A stretch of 64,000 nt of DNA from Chrysoperla carnea (Eukaryota > Arthropoda > Insecta > Neuroptera > Chrysopidae): contig NC_058338.1 of assembly GCF_905475395.1 (NCBI RefSeq), forward strand, positions 14,646,935 to 14,710,934, given 5' to 3'. The notes under the pieces were generated by a model. The model was not told where the DNA came from and made no database searches. It saw only the letters and a list, made by a program, of their open reading frames with translations. A program made the translations under genes and the position numbers. Of the stretch, positions 45,343 through 56,880 are shown in pieces. Each line of letters begins with the position of its first letter. Position 1 is the stretch's first letter.

Positions 45343-48317
45343 TCAGTGATGCTGACGCTGTTGATAATGTTCATCATAATAATTACGATGATGATGTTTT
45401 TGATGATTCGATGCTGATGATGAATGATGATGATGATGATTATTCTCATTTAAAAAACCGAATGCAATTGCTGTACGACGACATTTTAATATAATCTCAT
45501 CTTGTATTAAACTAAATGACATTGCAATTAATACTAAACCAATTAATAAATATGTACAACATGCAATTAATATAATATATTGTCCATGTTTATTTATATA
45601 ATTCTCTTTATTTTTATTTGTTGCTATTTGATTGTTATGATTTTGAACATTATTATTTGTTGTGGTTGACAATTGTTTATTTAAAATACCAGGAACAAAA
45701 TCACCAAAACCAATTGTTGATAATGTTGTAAAACAAAAATATACACCATCTAAATATGTCCATTGTGTATTTATTTCACCAAAAAAGTAGGCACCAACAC
45801 ATATGTATGCAATTAATATTAATAATACTAAAACAATTGGAATATTATGTAATGTTCGTTTTGGATTATTTGTTATTGATTTTGTTATTGATGAATTTTT
45901 TGAACGATTTTTATGTTTCTTTGATATGTGATTATTATTCTTTTTATTTTGTGTGGTTGATGATTTACGTGATTTTGATGATGATTCACCGTTGTTATCG
46001 TTTTGATGATGATGAGAATGATTTTTACGCCATATTAATGGCATACGTGATGGTGTATCGTGAGCACATAACGAACTGTAAAAGAAAATTAATTATTGAA
46101 ATTATTCAATAATTTAAAATAGGCGGGAAAAATTCAATAGAACAAATTATAGTCTAAAAATCCAAAAAAATTACACGCAATATTGCTCTAAAATATACAG
46201 TGTGTCGCATTTAAGATAAAGACACCCTCATATTTTCGTCATTTATAGGAATATCGATTTGAAATTTTGCACAGTCATACAGGGTAATGGTTGGAGATAT
46301 CGAAAAAAATTATAAGAAAAAGTTGTTTAGAGTAGTTTTTTATACCCGTATACCGATTTTCGTGACAAAATTCGCATTTTTACTCAAAGTTATTACAAGT
46401 TTATTTTTTATAAAAATTTTTTTTAAATATGACCCAGATAGATGGACATTTGAAAATCATTTGGCAGCACAAACCCGAGAGTTTAGAAAGCTTCTTAGAA
46501 ATAATTTTGAAATTGGACTTCCTTTGCGGACACCTATTGAATAATCAAGCTCGTATGATGTACTATATACTTAACTAAACTTGGATACAAACCTTTGATT
46601 TTCATCTAAATCCTCGCCATCATCTGTTTCTGTTGTACTTAGTGTACCACCTGATGCCACTAACATATGATGTGCCACCGTTGGTGGTGGCCGTGGTGGA
46701 GGTGGCGTTGGTGGTATATTAGAACGTCGTAGCGTTGATGTAGCCGATGCTAGATGCACTGGTGTCGATGAACAATCTGTGCACTCGGCTAACAGATGGT
46801 GTGCTTCACCCGTGTTTGTTGTACTGCCGCCAATGTTCGTTGTCATTTGATGCAATTCAGTACTTAATGCACGTGATTGTAATTTAGGTCGACCACATGC
46901 AGCTGTATTTACAGTAGCTAACATTGTTCGTCGTGGAAATGTTGATATTTCACGTAATTCTTCATGATAATGTCCGCTGCCACCGATTCCAATAACTGTC
47001 TCTAAAAAAGAAACGAAAAGAACACCCATTCATAACTTTTGCTAATATTATTTCAAACCAGTTCCCGCAAAAAGTATTTTCGAACAAAATTTTGTTATTT
47101 TAGGAATCTTTTACGATTATCGTTCAATCTGTTGTAATCAACTAGATTAAGTTAGGTTAGGTGGCTGTCCTGGAGTGGGACATACTAAGACAATAGGGCC
47201 TGTTGTAATACCGAAAAAGAGTTTGGCCTATCCCCGGCTCCTACTCCATGAATCATTTGAGGTGGTTTAAGAGCAGCAGGAGTTACGTCAAAGAACTTAA
47301 GGTCGAAGAGGTCGTCAAAGAAAGGCTGGCTTACGTAAGTCTATCTCCTGATGGCAAGATCTGGGCCGTGAGAAAATTTTCTGCAATAGTCGTGATACAC
47401 TGTCAGACCCAGGCGCTCAGCGTGCCTACCCAGTGGCCTGTAATAGCCGCAATAATTTTGATAATAGATCCCTTGAAAGTGATATAAGAACTTCGGCTAT
47501 TGTACTCAGAACATATCTGTCTTGTATTATCACAAGTACGTTCCTGCTTCCATCTAAGGTTGGCGTTTTTTAAGATATCCTCTTTAAGAAGTATCTTGCA
47601 GTTCACAAATTGAACTTCAGGCCTGTGCTACCTTTGAACCGCAGTCAACTTAATTTTGAGAAAAAAATGAACTTACCGCGACTTCTCCTTAAAGTATGAT
47701 GATTAAAATGCCGTGGACTGGGCGATGTACTACTAATTATTGGTGCTTTTTGATATGTATGAACGTAACCCTTCTCGTTTTCTTTATGTCGTTTACTTTT
47801 GTTCTGATTATGTGATGTGGCTGCTAAATTCTTTTTGGATGATTTTGCTTTTGTCGCAGTTGTACATGGCACACAGCATAAAAAAGAGTAAATAAATTGA
47901 AACGTATCGGCTAATAATGCACCCAAACTTGATAGGCATACCAGCATCAATGGTACACCGATTAAGGCATATAACATTGTTACAATTTTTCCTTCTGGTG
48001 TTTTTGGTGCTAAATTACCATAACCTAAAAATAAAGCCAATTTGAAGTAATTTTTTGACTAATCAATTGGTCTGTTGTAATAACAGTTTGGTTACTTTAA
48101 AAGACTATGCTTGCCCTCCTAAACTTACCAATTGTTGTTATAATTGTAACAGAATATAATAACGATCCAGTAAATGACCAATGGCGTTCCTGTTCTAATA
48201 AATCATGTGTATTGAAACCTTCCACTTTGGTTGCAGCTACAATACTTGATTCGAATTTTCGCAGTTGTTCATGGACGAGTCGTGTCCAATTACGCTCATA
48301 TAATACATTAAGTCGTT
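45343..48317 (-). CDS. Two-pore-domain (K2P) potassium channel, 5' exon(s) not found
   Basis: Four exons: 48317-48129, 48024-47677, 47001-46593, 46075-45343, all in phase. Exon A gives the extracellular cap with a glycosylation motif NWT and the first pore helix; the first filter TTIGYGN is split by the next intron. M2 follows (KIVTMLYALIGVPLMLVCLS). A loop of about 270 residues, rich in Ser, Thr, Lys and Pro, precedes M3 (IPIVLVLLILIAYICVGAYF), the second filter STIGFGDFVPG, an Asn-rich insert of about 34 residues, and M4 (YIILIACCTYLLIGLVLIAM). The C-terminal tail is short and His-rich. K2P channels dimerise in the plasma membrane and carry background potassium current. Filters GYG and GFG are intact. 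The long M2-M3 loop recalls TRESK-like channels, but orthology is not certain. M1 and the start must lie upstream, beyond a long intron. Confidence 0.92.
46197..46290 (+). repeat. Dispersed repeat starting CAGTGTGTCGCATT (copy 2), in a K2P intron
   Basis: Matches 9975-10060 over its first 45 bp or so. A CAGGGTAATGGTTGGAGAT motif follows at about 46278. Confidence 0.6.
47145..47640 (-). mobile_element. LINE 3' fragment in K2P intron between exons B and C
   Basis: Same family as 37415-37745. On the minus strand an open stretch has RWKQERTCDNTRQIC and then IIKIIAAITGHWVGTLSAW, the RNase H-end region of R1/LOA/Jockey-like LINEs, followed by the shared non-coding end with a GTTAGGTTAGG complement tail. 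Same sense as the channel gene. Confidence 0.75.
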
Positions 48318-49084
48318 CTGGAAATGAGAAAAATCCATTGTTAGAAATAAGAAATTAATAGCGTAGAAAGAAATTTAAGTAAAACGAGTGAATTGAAATC
48401 AAATGACAAAATTATTTAAATGCCTTAAATTTTATTTTGAAACTGATAACATGCGGTATTAATCGAAAAATCTTAAAAATATACTGATTATGTCATTTAC
48501 ACAGACATTGTATTGCCGCATAGATTTATATTTTTCATAAATAAACACGAAAATAATATAAGGATTGGTACCAAAATATATGTGTCATACCTTTTTGTAG
48601 AAACACGCGAAAAAGGATATTTTTTATTCGATTGTTGGCAATTGACTTAATAATATCAGTAGGGATTTTATATCCTCTATAAATATGTGATATAAAGAGG
48701 ATGATTATTTTCCGTGTTTTATATTGAAATATAGTGGCTTATAATTAAAAAATTTTCGCAAATTCAAATTAAAGAGCAATTTTTTTAATCATACCTAACT
48801 AAAATGTAGCTATCGTTAGTTGGTACCTATCAACGTATTGACTAATGGTTTTCTTTCGTATGAAATCGAAATCGCTGAAATTCGAAAATCGAAATTCGTA
48901 TGAAATTGAAATCGTATGAAATCACTGGCGACTTGTGAAGACTGTCGTGACTATAGTGAAGAAAAGTACATATGGCTTCAGAAATTACCTACCTGCTTTG
49001 CTGGACAGTTCGAACTTTAAAAACAACGACTACCTCATTATAATTTTCATTTCCCTTGCTTTTATTTATCCCCTCCCACCCGTT

Positions 49085-49325
49085 GTTCACAATTTCATTA
49101 GTTTTAATTTTTTGATACCCTAATTTTTTTGAAATTAAAATACAGCCCATGTTACTCGCCGATAATGTATTTTTCTATAGATGAATATGATAATTATAAT
49201 TTATCAGACTGCCGCTGTCTGGATTCGAACACGCAACCTCCCAGTCAGTAGCCAAACGAGTAAAGTCGATTGTGGTTTAAGTCGAAACGGCCACTAAGCC
49301 GGTTTGCATCAGAAATAACACAGTA
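49085..49325 (-). mobile_element. tRNA-derived SINE-like element
   Basis: On the minus strand an A-box-like GGCTTAGTGGCCG is followed by GGTTGCGTGTTCGAATCC, a good B box, about 50 bp later. The downstream body ends in an A-rich stretch near 49100. The head differs from the SINE at 13815, so this is a second family. Confidence 0.55.
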
Positions 49326-50174
49326 AGCAGTGCTGGAGTCTATGAAAATTCGTGATCAGCGCACAAAATTACACCATAAAAAAGTATTTTCAGCCATTCG
49401 CAAAAAAAATCAACAAAACCTACCAGGCGATTGGGCTAGTAAGTTTAAAAAGACTTGATACCTAATGTACGTGATCAATCAATCTACATGGAGATAATGA
49501 CGATAATTTTCACCAAATTGCCAATTTTAAATAAAAGAAACTTTAAAATCATTCTATTAAGTTTAAGATTTTCTCATACACCTAACCCATAAAATGTTAT
49601 GCATCTCTTACGTATCATAAAATGAAAAAGAATGGAAATCCGAAGCATATACACAAACCAAATATGAAGGGCACTCACATAGATTACATACAAATAGGAA
49701 TATATTCAGTAATTGTATGTTATCAGGACATGGTGAAGTGACCATTTAGTCCCTTTTTTTCTTGTAGCTATTTAATTTTACTGTATGTATTCTTTTTATT
49801 ACATTCGATTACACACTCATAAGGGAAGGTTTTTTTTTTATCATTAGGAGGATTTTTCAAAATAATTGGGTAAGTTATTATCGATTTTATGAAGCGAAAA
49901 AAAATAACTTGTTGTGATATGAAAAAATTGACGAAATAATTTGGTGACCATTTTCATTAACGATCAATTGAAAAAAAAAGTTAAAAAAAAAGATAATCAC
50001 CTTAGACCAAAATAAAACAAGAGAAAACAAACAATTGACTGAGTTAATTGTTGAAATACTATGTATAGACAGTGTTGATTACTCTGTCACATTACACATA
50101 CATACATGTCACCCATATATAACTTATATTCCAATATAATACATACTATATAATTTGCACTCTTACGGGTAAAC

Positions 50175-50590
50175 AGTGATGTTTACGAAAAAATGTTTCA
50201 AACAAAAGTTGTTTATTTTTTGATAAGGAACATGTTTTACATTTAAACTTTTGTTCTATCTTAAACGGTTTACAAGATGGGTCCTACGGACCCAAGACCG
50301 AATTGATACCTGTTGCTCATTTACGAACTCGACCTCACTTTTTACGTCCTAAGTGCGCTGTAAAAATTTCAGCTTGATATCTTTTTTCATTTTTGAGTTA
50401 TCGTATTGGCAGACAGATGGACAGACGGACGGACAACCGAAAATGGATTGATTAGATAATTCTATGAACACCTATACCAAAATTTTTTTTGTAGCATCAA
50501 TATTTTTAAGCGTTACAAACTTGGGACTTAATATACTATTTATATTTCATATTTACATGGTCTAAAAATTTTTAGTACTGAAGTTTTTGA
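50175..50590 (+). repeat. Dispersed repeat family C, copy 2
   Basis: Counterpart of 44815-45175; blocks GTTTACAAGATGGGTCCT, CATTTACGAACTCGACC, CAGACGGACGGACAACC and ACAAACTTGGGACTTAAT. Confidence 0.75.
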
Positions 50591-50945
50591 TAATGAATAA
50601 TAAATTGGGGTTAAAATGTAATTTACATAAATAATAATAATTTTAATACCTATACATAATGTATACCTATCTATAACATAATGTAAGCTTTAACCTCCAT
50701 ATATAGACTATTCTTTGACTCTAGTATAGTACATTTGCTTATTACATCCCATTCAAATTACCATATTCTTCTTCTATTTTATGTAAATGAGTATTATTAA
50801 GCATTCAGCATATGGATAGAAAAATAAGTACAATGGATTTAATGGTGGTTTTTTACTTCGAAAAATGTATATTATTTTGAGGGAAATTATAAGGACTAGA
50901 GTTCATATCATAAAGTCAATATTCGAATTTGAATTTTCTTTATAA

Positions 50946-52400
50946 TAGACACTTCAAAAAAATATCTTTTTCCCGCTTATTTTTGTCTTAAATGTTAAAT
51001 TTAATGAAAAGTTCAAATTTTTGTAAGGTAATATAAACATCTTTCATGATTGGTTTTGAATCCAAAGAGTTTATATACATAGAGAACGCCAGAAAACTGC
51101 TAGCTTGTAAGTGGATAGATATGATGAATGAGAGAGAAAACTGCTAGTGAGTTCCCCTGTGCCCTTGTTATAGTCATATGTCATAATCATATGATGGATA
51201 GATTTTGTGTCTGCTATTATATTTGTTTTGTACAAAGAGATTATATAATAATACAGTTTTGTATTATTTTTTCCGAAAAATGAAAAAGTGTTTAATATGG
51301 AGATTTGTAGATTAGATTCTCCAATATGTGGCCGCAGTTTATACTAAGTAAACAATTTGTTTTTTTAGAAATATTTTAATTTTGGTAGATGAGAGTGCAT
51401 TTTCATTTAAGGATGTTCCAGCATGGTATTTGCAGTTTCTATGTTAAAGCAATGGTACAATTTTTTTTTCGACAGAATTTAACGAAAAATTAAATTTAAG
51501 AATTTAATAATGCTTACTATTAATTCCCAAAGTTTCAGAAATTTTGACCGTTTAAAATGGGAAATAATTATGCCAACGTCCCAATTTCGATCAATTTACG
51601 TCAAAATTAATATCTCGAAAGTGAAAATTAATTTCTAAATTTTTTTTTTAGAATTTTATTGTATAAACATTTTTTTCTACTTTTTCTTCAATATATAATA
51701 ATATCATAAAAAATAGTTGGAAAGACCGGACATTTTACATGCTTTAAATGAGACATGACCCTCAAAATCGCGAATTTTGTCTTTAAATATCTCGCGATCT
51801 AAACGGTCAAAAATTATGAAATTTTAGGAATTCATAAATAAAGCTATTATAAACCCGAGAAAAAAAATTCGGCCAAATCTGTCGAAAAGTGATTTCATGC
51901 TGGTACTACCTTAAATAAAAGTCAATAAAGCTTTTAGTTAATTTTATTAAAAATTAAACTGTTTATATTGTGTTTGGTATGTAAATAAAGTTTCTTTTGA
52001 CGTTTCTACTTTTTGAATAACTTTAAATGTATTAAATAATATTCCATAAATTGTTTTTTACTATTTTAAACAATATGTAGCCAATGACAAATAGATTAGA
52101 CAAGGACACAGGGGAACTCACTGGCAGTCTTCTCTCTCATTCATCATATCGCAAGTTTCGGGTCCTGGCGTTCTCTAGTTGTATAAATTCTTTGGTATTT
52201 TATGAATTGTCATTACAGATGACGTTATAATTCATGGCACACGATTTTGAAGTGTTTTAATGTCACAATTGTTTTAAGCGAGTATATTTATTGTAAAATA
52301 CTTTTTAACGTAAATATTTTATTATAGGAATCATTTTTTGGGTCCCTACAATCGATTCGACGTGTTTTTGGTACATAGAAAAATTTACTAGAAGTGTCTA
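50946..52400. mobile_element. Composite inverted-repeat element with a second foldback nested inside
   Basis: Ends are TA GACACTTC (50946-50955) and GAAGTGTC TA (52391-52400), suggesting a TA target site. The inner arms 51050-51175 and 52095-52210 are inverted copies (ATTCATCATAT, CTGGCGTTCTCTA, GGGGAACTCACT). Between them, 51395-51570 and 51780-51930 form another inverted pair (TTTAAGGATGTTCCAGCATG against the complement of a similar stretch; TTTTGACCGTTTA in both). No transposase is seen. Confidence 0.7.
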
Positions 52401-52679
52401 TTTTCAGATAATGTTTTGTTTTGGTTCTATTCTTGCTATGATTATTATGTGGAAGTAGCACATATAGACGTTACGAATTCGTTCAAAACTGTTTTTTCCA
52501 AAAACATTTTACAATGTTAATTACTAACCATTACTGTAACTATACCTACACATAGAAAAATGTGTATATTTATTGTCAATAAATGAATAAAGAGGGATAA
52601 ACATTATTACAACTAATTAATTTATGTGAGAGGGAGTGAGTTAGAACATAAAAAGTTTTATCATTTACGGTTCGACAAA

Positions 52680-52700
52680 AAAAAAAAAAAAAAAAAAAAA
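52680..52700 (+). repeat. Poly-A run
   Basis: About 22 consecutive A from 52679, no clear element attached. Confidence 0.8.
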
Positions 52701-54303
52701 CGAAAATTGTTTGAAAAAGTTTAATTGAAAAAATGTATTCATTCAAGCAGTAATAATTTATTTCGTAAGGACTAATACTAGACAAAGGACTTTTTTTTTG
52801 TATGCATACGTATAAATTGAAGTTAATTGAAATGAAATTGAAAAGGATTTCAATTTTATTTACTTTTAGTTTGTTTAATTAATTTATAATTTTTAGCGTG
52901 GAGGAAAAATGATAAAAAAAAACATGTCTTAGAAACTTAAAAATAACAGCTTTTTTTCATAAGTTCAGCTCTATTACGTTAGGAAAATTCTTAATATAGG
53001 TCCACGGTTATTGAACCATTTTTACAAATAGACGATTTTCGCAAGCTTCGTAAGAAACTGCATTGAATTAAAAATTCTGTTGACATCATAATTAACCCGA
53101 TCATTTTAGTCGTAATTAACCTGCGAATCTAACGAAATGCGCTGAATTTGTGTACAATCGTTTATTTTGATAGTAGAAATGCTGTCTCATAAGTCGCAAA
53201 AGTCACGTGACCATAAATATGGTCAGTCTTCAAAAAGTTTGTAAACAGTTGCACTTTTGTTTTGTTCGACACGAGTTTCAGTTTTGTTTTTGTTTGTCCG
53301 CTTAGTGGAAAACCGACATTTGAACCGCAATAAGCATTATGTTATACGATTACCTTGATCACGTAGAAGCCGTCTGTGAATAAATAAACACTATCTCCTA
53401 GCCCTTGTTTAACCAAGAAGACGTCTCCACAAAAAAACTAAATATTGTATTTTCATTTCTTCCAAAAATAAGCGGATATTTGGTTTCGCGTTTTACAATT
53501 TTCCATTCCGTGCTCGAAATATAAGGGTGAAAAATCACCCTGAAGGACGATGAACGAGGTGGTAACAATTTGTTGATTCGTTCAACAAAGTATTGTTATT
53601 GTTAATGCACAAATGTTATTGTATTAAAATCATTACAAAGTTTGTAGGCTCATAGTGTTTTGATAAACATGGTTATTGATGATACTACTAACAATAAATT
53701 TAGTCAATTCACAAATATCGTAAAACGTAGAGTATCGTAGTTCTACGAGTGGTATTCTGTAGGTAGTAATTTGTACATAGTGTGTACATAAGAAATTCAG
53801 ATCAAAATTTATAAGTAGAAATTTATAAGCAGTATATAGTTCGGTGTGGTACTGAAGTCGTGTGAGTTCGATCCGTGTAGTCCACACGACTAACTTCCCA
53901 GAGGCAAGCGGGAAAAACATTTAAAAAAAAGCCTTCATAGATTATTCTTCAAACATGTACTGTAACTTATGCTGGAACGATCATTATCTCCATAGATAAA
54001 TGATGTCTTTTATCCACTTTTTCCAGTTTTTTTATAACCATTAAAAATCGCTTCAACTAATTCTGCTAAAAACTCTTTCAGTTCTTAAATACGCGATTAC
54101 GTGTCAAACAAGCCCAGTCACGTGTTAATGTCATAACTAGTTCGCGAGATAATCAAGGCGAAAGAATCCGAACGAACATACGAACATACGCACAAACGTA
54201 AACACACATACACACAGACATCACATTGAAAAGGTTTGATTCGTAGATTGCGGCCTTGAAACCACGGAAATATGTAAAACTGGAGATTTTCAAAATCGGC
54301 CCC

Positions 54304-54341
54304 CCATTAAATTAACTTCCTCTTGGAAGTTAATTTAATGG
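54304..54341. repeat. Perfect hairpin, 17-bp stem and 4-base loop
   Basis: CCATTAAATTAACTTCC, loop TCTT, then the exact reverse complement. It follows a GC-richer stretch (54100-54300) with ACACACATACACACAGAC-like sequence and is probably the end of a dispersed element. Confidence 0.9.
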
Positions 54342-55202
54342 AAAATTACGAATTTTAATTTTAATATAATAAAACAATTATGTGCTTTTATGACTCAAAA
54401 TCAGAATATTTAATTTCATAATTTATCTTTCACTACCGAAAAGTACTCTAGCTATTGATAAAATTTATTTCTTGTATTTCCTGTTAAACATACTGTACAA
54501 TTCTACACGAATTTGACCAAAATAACATATTGAACCACCTAAAATGGTCCGATCGCAGGTAGGTATGTGTATAAATATACCTACGTATACATAAAATAAA
54601 TTTTTCATATATAGTTTTGGTTTAGTTGATATTATATATACAAAAACATACATCATTTGTCTTTTTTTTTGTGACAATGATGAATGTGTTTAGTGCCTGT
54701 CGTAAACTGGCCTTTTCCTATTATCATATAACTCAAAAATATATATATCGTATATGTATGACCTATAGTATCAGGACTGTTATTTTTTTCGTATGTTACA
54801 GCGAGGTTAATTCGATAAACTTTTATGATGTAAACTACTTAAAATACTGCAATTCAATTTTTCATTGCTTTTTTTATGGGTTTTTTGTTGTTGCTTGTTT
54901 AAAAATTTAAGCCGGAAAAATCAAAAATTATGTGCAATAGACTGTGTTTAGCAATTTTTTTTAAAAATCTTTTTAGGCTTTCATATAGATATCAGCCCAA
55001 ATCTCTGCATCTATCTGTTTGCACCAAACTTCATTGATATTAAAAATAGATATACTATACTTCTGTAAAAATTAAAAAATCCTAGGGCAGGAGCTGCGTT
55101 AGCTACATGCATTCCCTCTGAGATTGAAAAAATAACACATTTTAGAAGAGAAAAGCCTAGAGAAAAAATCACAAGAGTACTTTTTTGATACTGATATGAA
55201 TA

Positions 55203-55240
55203 TATTTGTGTGTGTGTGTGTGTGTGTGTGTCTGTGTGTT
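55203..55240 (+). repeat. TG microsatellite
   Basis: A TG run of about 14 units with one TC interruption, followed by TGTCTGTCTGTGGCAACG and GAACGGATGAGCCGATTTTA, a motif common in insect dispersed elements. Confidence 0.9.
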
Positions 55241-56629
55241 TGTCTGTCTGTGGCAACGCCTGAACGGATGAGCCGATTTTAATTTTATGTTTCAAGTGCG
55301 AGCTGAGTTTTCCGTACCCGAAAAAGCTAAAAACTGGGCGATGATCTTCAAAATCGATTCAGTTTGGAATGACATAATTTTAACATATATAAATAATTAC
55401 TATGGAAATGAATGGTCAAATAAACCTGGCTCAATTCATTTCGAAAAGTGAAATGGTAAAATAATTAGGTAATTCAAAACAATAATTCAAAAGAACAAAG
55501 TCAACTCAAATATTTCAATTTCAATTAAAATATTTCCAAAAATTTGTCCCAAAATATGATAGCTCTCTAAGTATCCTTTTCATCTCATCTGATGTCCTTA
55601 ACCATCACTTTGATATTGATTTAAGGAGTGTTATAAGTTTAAAGTGTGTATCTGTGCGTCTGTTTGTTTCTTAGTGGCATCGTACCCCAAAACGGTAGAA
55701 ACGCCTTGATTGAAAACATTTTATAGCTAAGTTTCCAAAAATCGGTTTACAAGGAAAAAATCGCATTGGTCGGGGGTTTTTTAAATTTTGTAAATTTCAT
55801 TTGTTGTACAGTCCATGTGTAGAAATGTGCGATTTTTTTTATTTTAACTGCATAGTGAAAATGAAATGCTTGAATTTATGAATTATTCAAATTTGAATTA
55901 GTTTTTGGTTGAATAGTTATATAATTAAAAATATGTTCAAAAAAATTGTTGACTGATTTAATTGAAAGATATTTTCATTTCAAAAAATTTGTACTCTAGG
56001 ATATAATAAATTCCCTACAAATAAATTCGAAAAAAGGAAAACACTGTTAAAAAGACATTATTAAGCATGTTTTTCCAGAAATATATATGTTGTATATTGG
56101 ACAATAAGGTATATACTTTACTTTCTTTTATTCTTTGTATTTTTTGTATAATATATTGCGTAAAATATACATGGTGTTTTTTGTGGAGAGACACAGCGAT
56201 AAGAAACCAAAAAAGTTTTTCTTTGTTCACAATTTTTCGGTTTCGTATATCTTTTCTGGTAGTTTGGTCAGGAGTTTGTTTTTAGATAACAGTGATGAAA
56301 AACAGATTTGATATAAAATCTCTGTTGCTTATTTATCATTCAAACTTCTAATCGATCATTTCGTTTGGAATATTTCTAAAACAGACTAAAAGTTGCAAGG
56401 ACATATTTAAAGATAGGGGAATTTTGACGTTTCACAGTGTTTATGTGCTATATAATTGTTAAATTTCATTCAAATCCATTAATTAATTTTTGTGTGAAAG
56501 CCTAACAAACACACAAACAAACAAACGAACAGCTTTACTTTCACATTTATAATATATATGGATCTATTCAACTGAGAACATATTTTAGTTTGATTTATCT
56601 AATTTACAGTTTAATTTTTTATGTACAGC

Positions 56630-56880
56630 ATCTAAGTAACACTTCTATTCCAAATCCTCAACCGAATCATACTATGAGTAATACTCGAGAGGCATTTGAC
56701 ATTTTGTATCTGGTGCTGGCAATCCTACCTATGGTTTTCTATGGTTTGCACAAAGGTTAATACCGAGATAATTCCTAACAAAGTCAGCCATAGCTGTATA
56801 TCCCTTTTGATGGCATGTTCTGTTCAACATTTGTATTTAAAAAAAAAAGAATGAATGAATTGAATTGAATTGAATATAAT
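56630..56880 (+). mobile_element. Probable retroposon 3' end with A-rich and TTGAA tail
   Basis: A stretch of mixed composition unlike its flanks ends in TTTAAAAAAAAAAGAATG, then GAATTGAATTGAATTGAA. A-rich tails running into a short tandem repeat are typical of LINE or SINE 3' ends. No coding remnant was recognised, so the class is open. Confidence 0.4.

Noticed and set aside
53845-53890. A tRNA or SINE head (GAGTTCGATCC B box)
   Set aside because: The A-box match upstream is poor and the spacing is too short; kept only as a possible truncated tRNA-like piece.
55011-55295. A 94-codon minus-strand frame rich in His and Thr
   Set aside because: It runs through the TG microsatellite and has no conserved content.
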